DNA of 64,000 bases. It comes from Cladopsammia gracilis (lineage: Eukaryota > Cnidaria > Anthozoa > Scleractinia > Dendrophylliidae). The DNA lies in assembly GCA_022457155.1 (NCBI GenBank), contig JAJGOT010000318.1:660001-724000 (forward strand), given 5' to 3'. Shown in pieces: positions 63,924 to 64,000 of the stretch. The notes beneath the pieces were generated by a model. That model was not told the DNA's origin. It saw only the letters and a list, made by a program, of their open reading frames with translations, and made no database searches. Position 1 is the stretch's first letter. Every line of letters starts with the position of its first letter. A program made the translations under genes and the position numbers.

Positions 63924-64000
63924 CTATACTACTCTTACTCTACGCCTTCTTTTCACACCAGATCCAGATATCAATCTATTGAGTATCATATCAGTACTTT
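63924..64000 (-). CDS. Partial small basic virion protein, Polinton-2
   Basis: C-terminal 25 codons, STDMILNRLISGSGVKRRRR..., ending TAG 63924; the rest is beyond the window. Matches the end of 18437-18823. Confidence 0.75.
   Translation of the reverse strand, partial: STDMILNRLISGSGVKRRRRVRVV

Larger units (their letters stand above)
53377..64000. mobile_element. Polinton-2, left 10.6 kb, decayed; right end outside the window
   Basis: Starts AGTAGTTAAGGACTTGGC at 53377 (likely terminus; the matching right repeat is not in the window). All genes are on the minus strand. From the terminus inward they are PolB, two hypotheticals, an AT-hook protein, a coiled-coil protein, integrase, PLA2, DUF5679, protease, minor capsid, MCP and the start of the next virion gene. 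It has lower A+T than Polinton-1, and PolB, PLA2, MCP and others are broken, so it is an older insertion of a different lineage. Confidence 0.88.

Noticed and set aside
1..64000. Window as part of a free giant-virus or prokaryotic genome
   Set aside because: LTR, LINE, hAT and MITE copies with target duplications and spliced exons place the Polintons in an animal chromosome.

Overview
The window is eukaryotic genomic DNA from an animal, most likely an anthozoan cnidarian such as a stony coral. The reasons are split exons with GT/AG boundaries, MITEs and dispersed repeats of types I recall from coral and anemone genomes, and Polinton-type elements whose closest relatives (from memory) are in cnidarians. 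There are no bacterial operons, rRNA or CRISPR arrays. Family names are from motif reading only; no search was run.

Layout. 1-9.5 kb: dispersed repeats, a multi-exon KDZ-transposase-like gene (+), a small coiled-coil host gene (-), several MITEs and a decayed hAT transposase. 9.6-36.1 kb is a nest. A common repeat is split by a Ty3/gypsy LTR retrotransposon (9631-35737, minus strand, 149-bp LTRs). That retrotransposon is itself split by a complete 18-kb Polinton/Maverick (11410-29386, 6-bp target duplication TGTGGT) and by a 3.3-kb fold-back element (31308-34608, 6-bp target duplication CCTGTT). The fold-back element carries the same AGTAGT...ACTACT ends as the Polinton and is probably a non-autonomous relative. 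36-53 kb: intergenic DNA with a tandem array of ~0.7-kb units, each holding a mini-exon-like segment, interrupted by a nest of DNA transposons and palindromes. 53.4 kb to the right edge: a second, older and decayed Polinton with a different gene order, cut off by the window.

Polinton-1 encodes a full virus-like set: protein-primed PolB, chromodomain integrase, adenain-like protease, packaging ATPase, double-jelly-roll major capsid protein, penton-like protein, minor capsid protein, fibre-like protein, a likely ssDNA-binding protein, a VLTF3-like zinc ribbon, a PLA2-domain protein and a DUF5679 zinc ribbon. Most frames are open, so it looks young.

The main discovery candidate is how the integrase is made. 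In both Polintons DUF5679, PLA2 and integrase overlap in successive -1 frames. Each junction has a canonical slippery heptamer (G GGA AAC, then A AAA AAC), and each is followed 3-6 nt later by a potential stem-loop. The integrase frame has no AUG before its first catalytic Asp. This predicts a DUF5679-PLA2-integrase polyprotein made by two successive -1 ribosomal frameshifts, like retroviral gag-pro-pol. A third -1 overlap joins the minor capsid protein to the protease. Other signals are hairpins at every convergent gene junction of Polinton-1 and an A+T-rich promoter-like motif directly abutting start codons.
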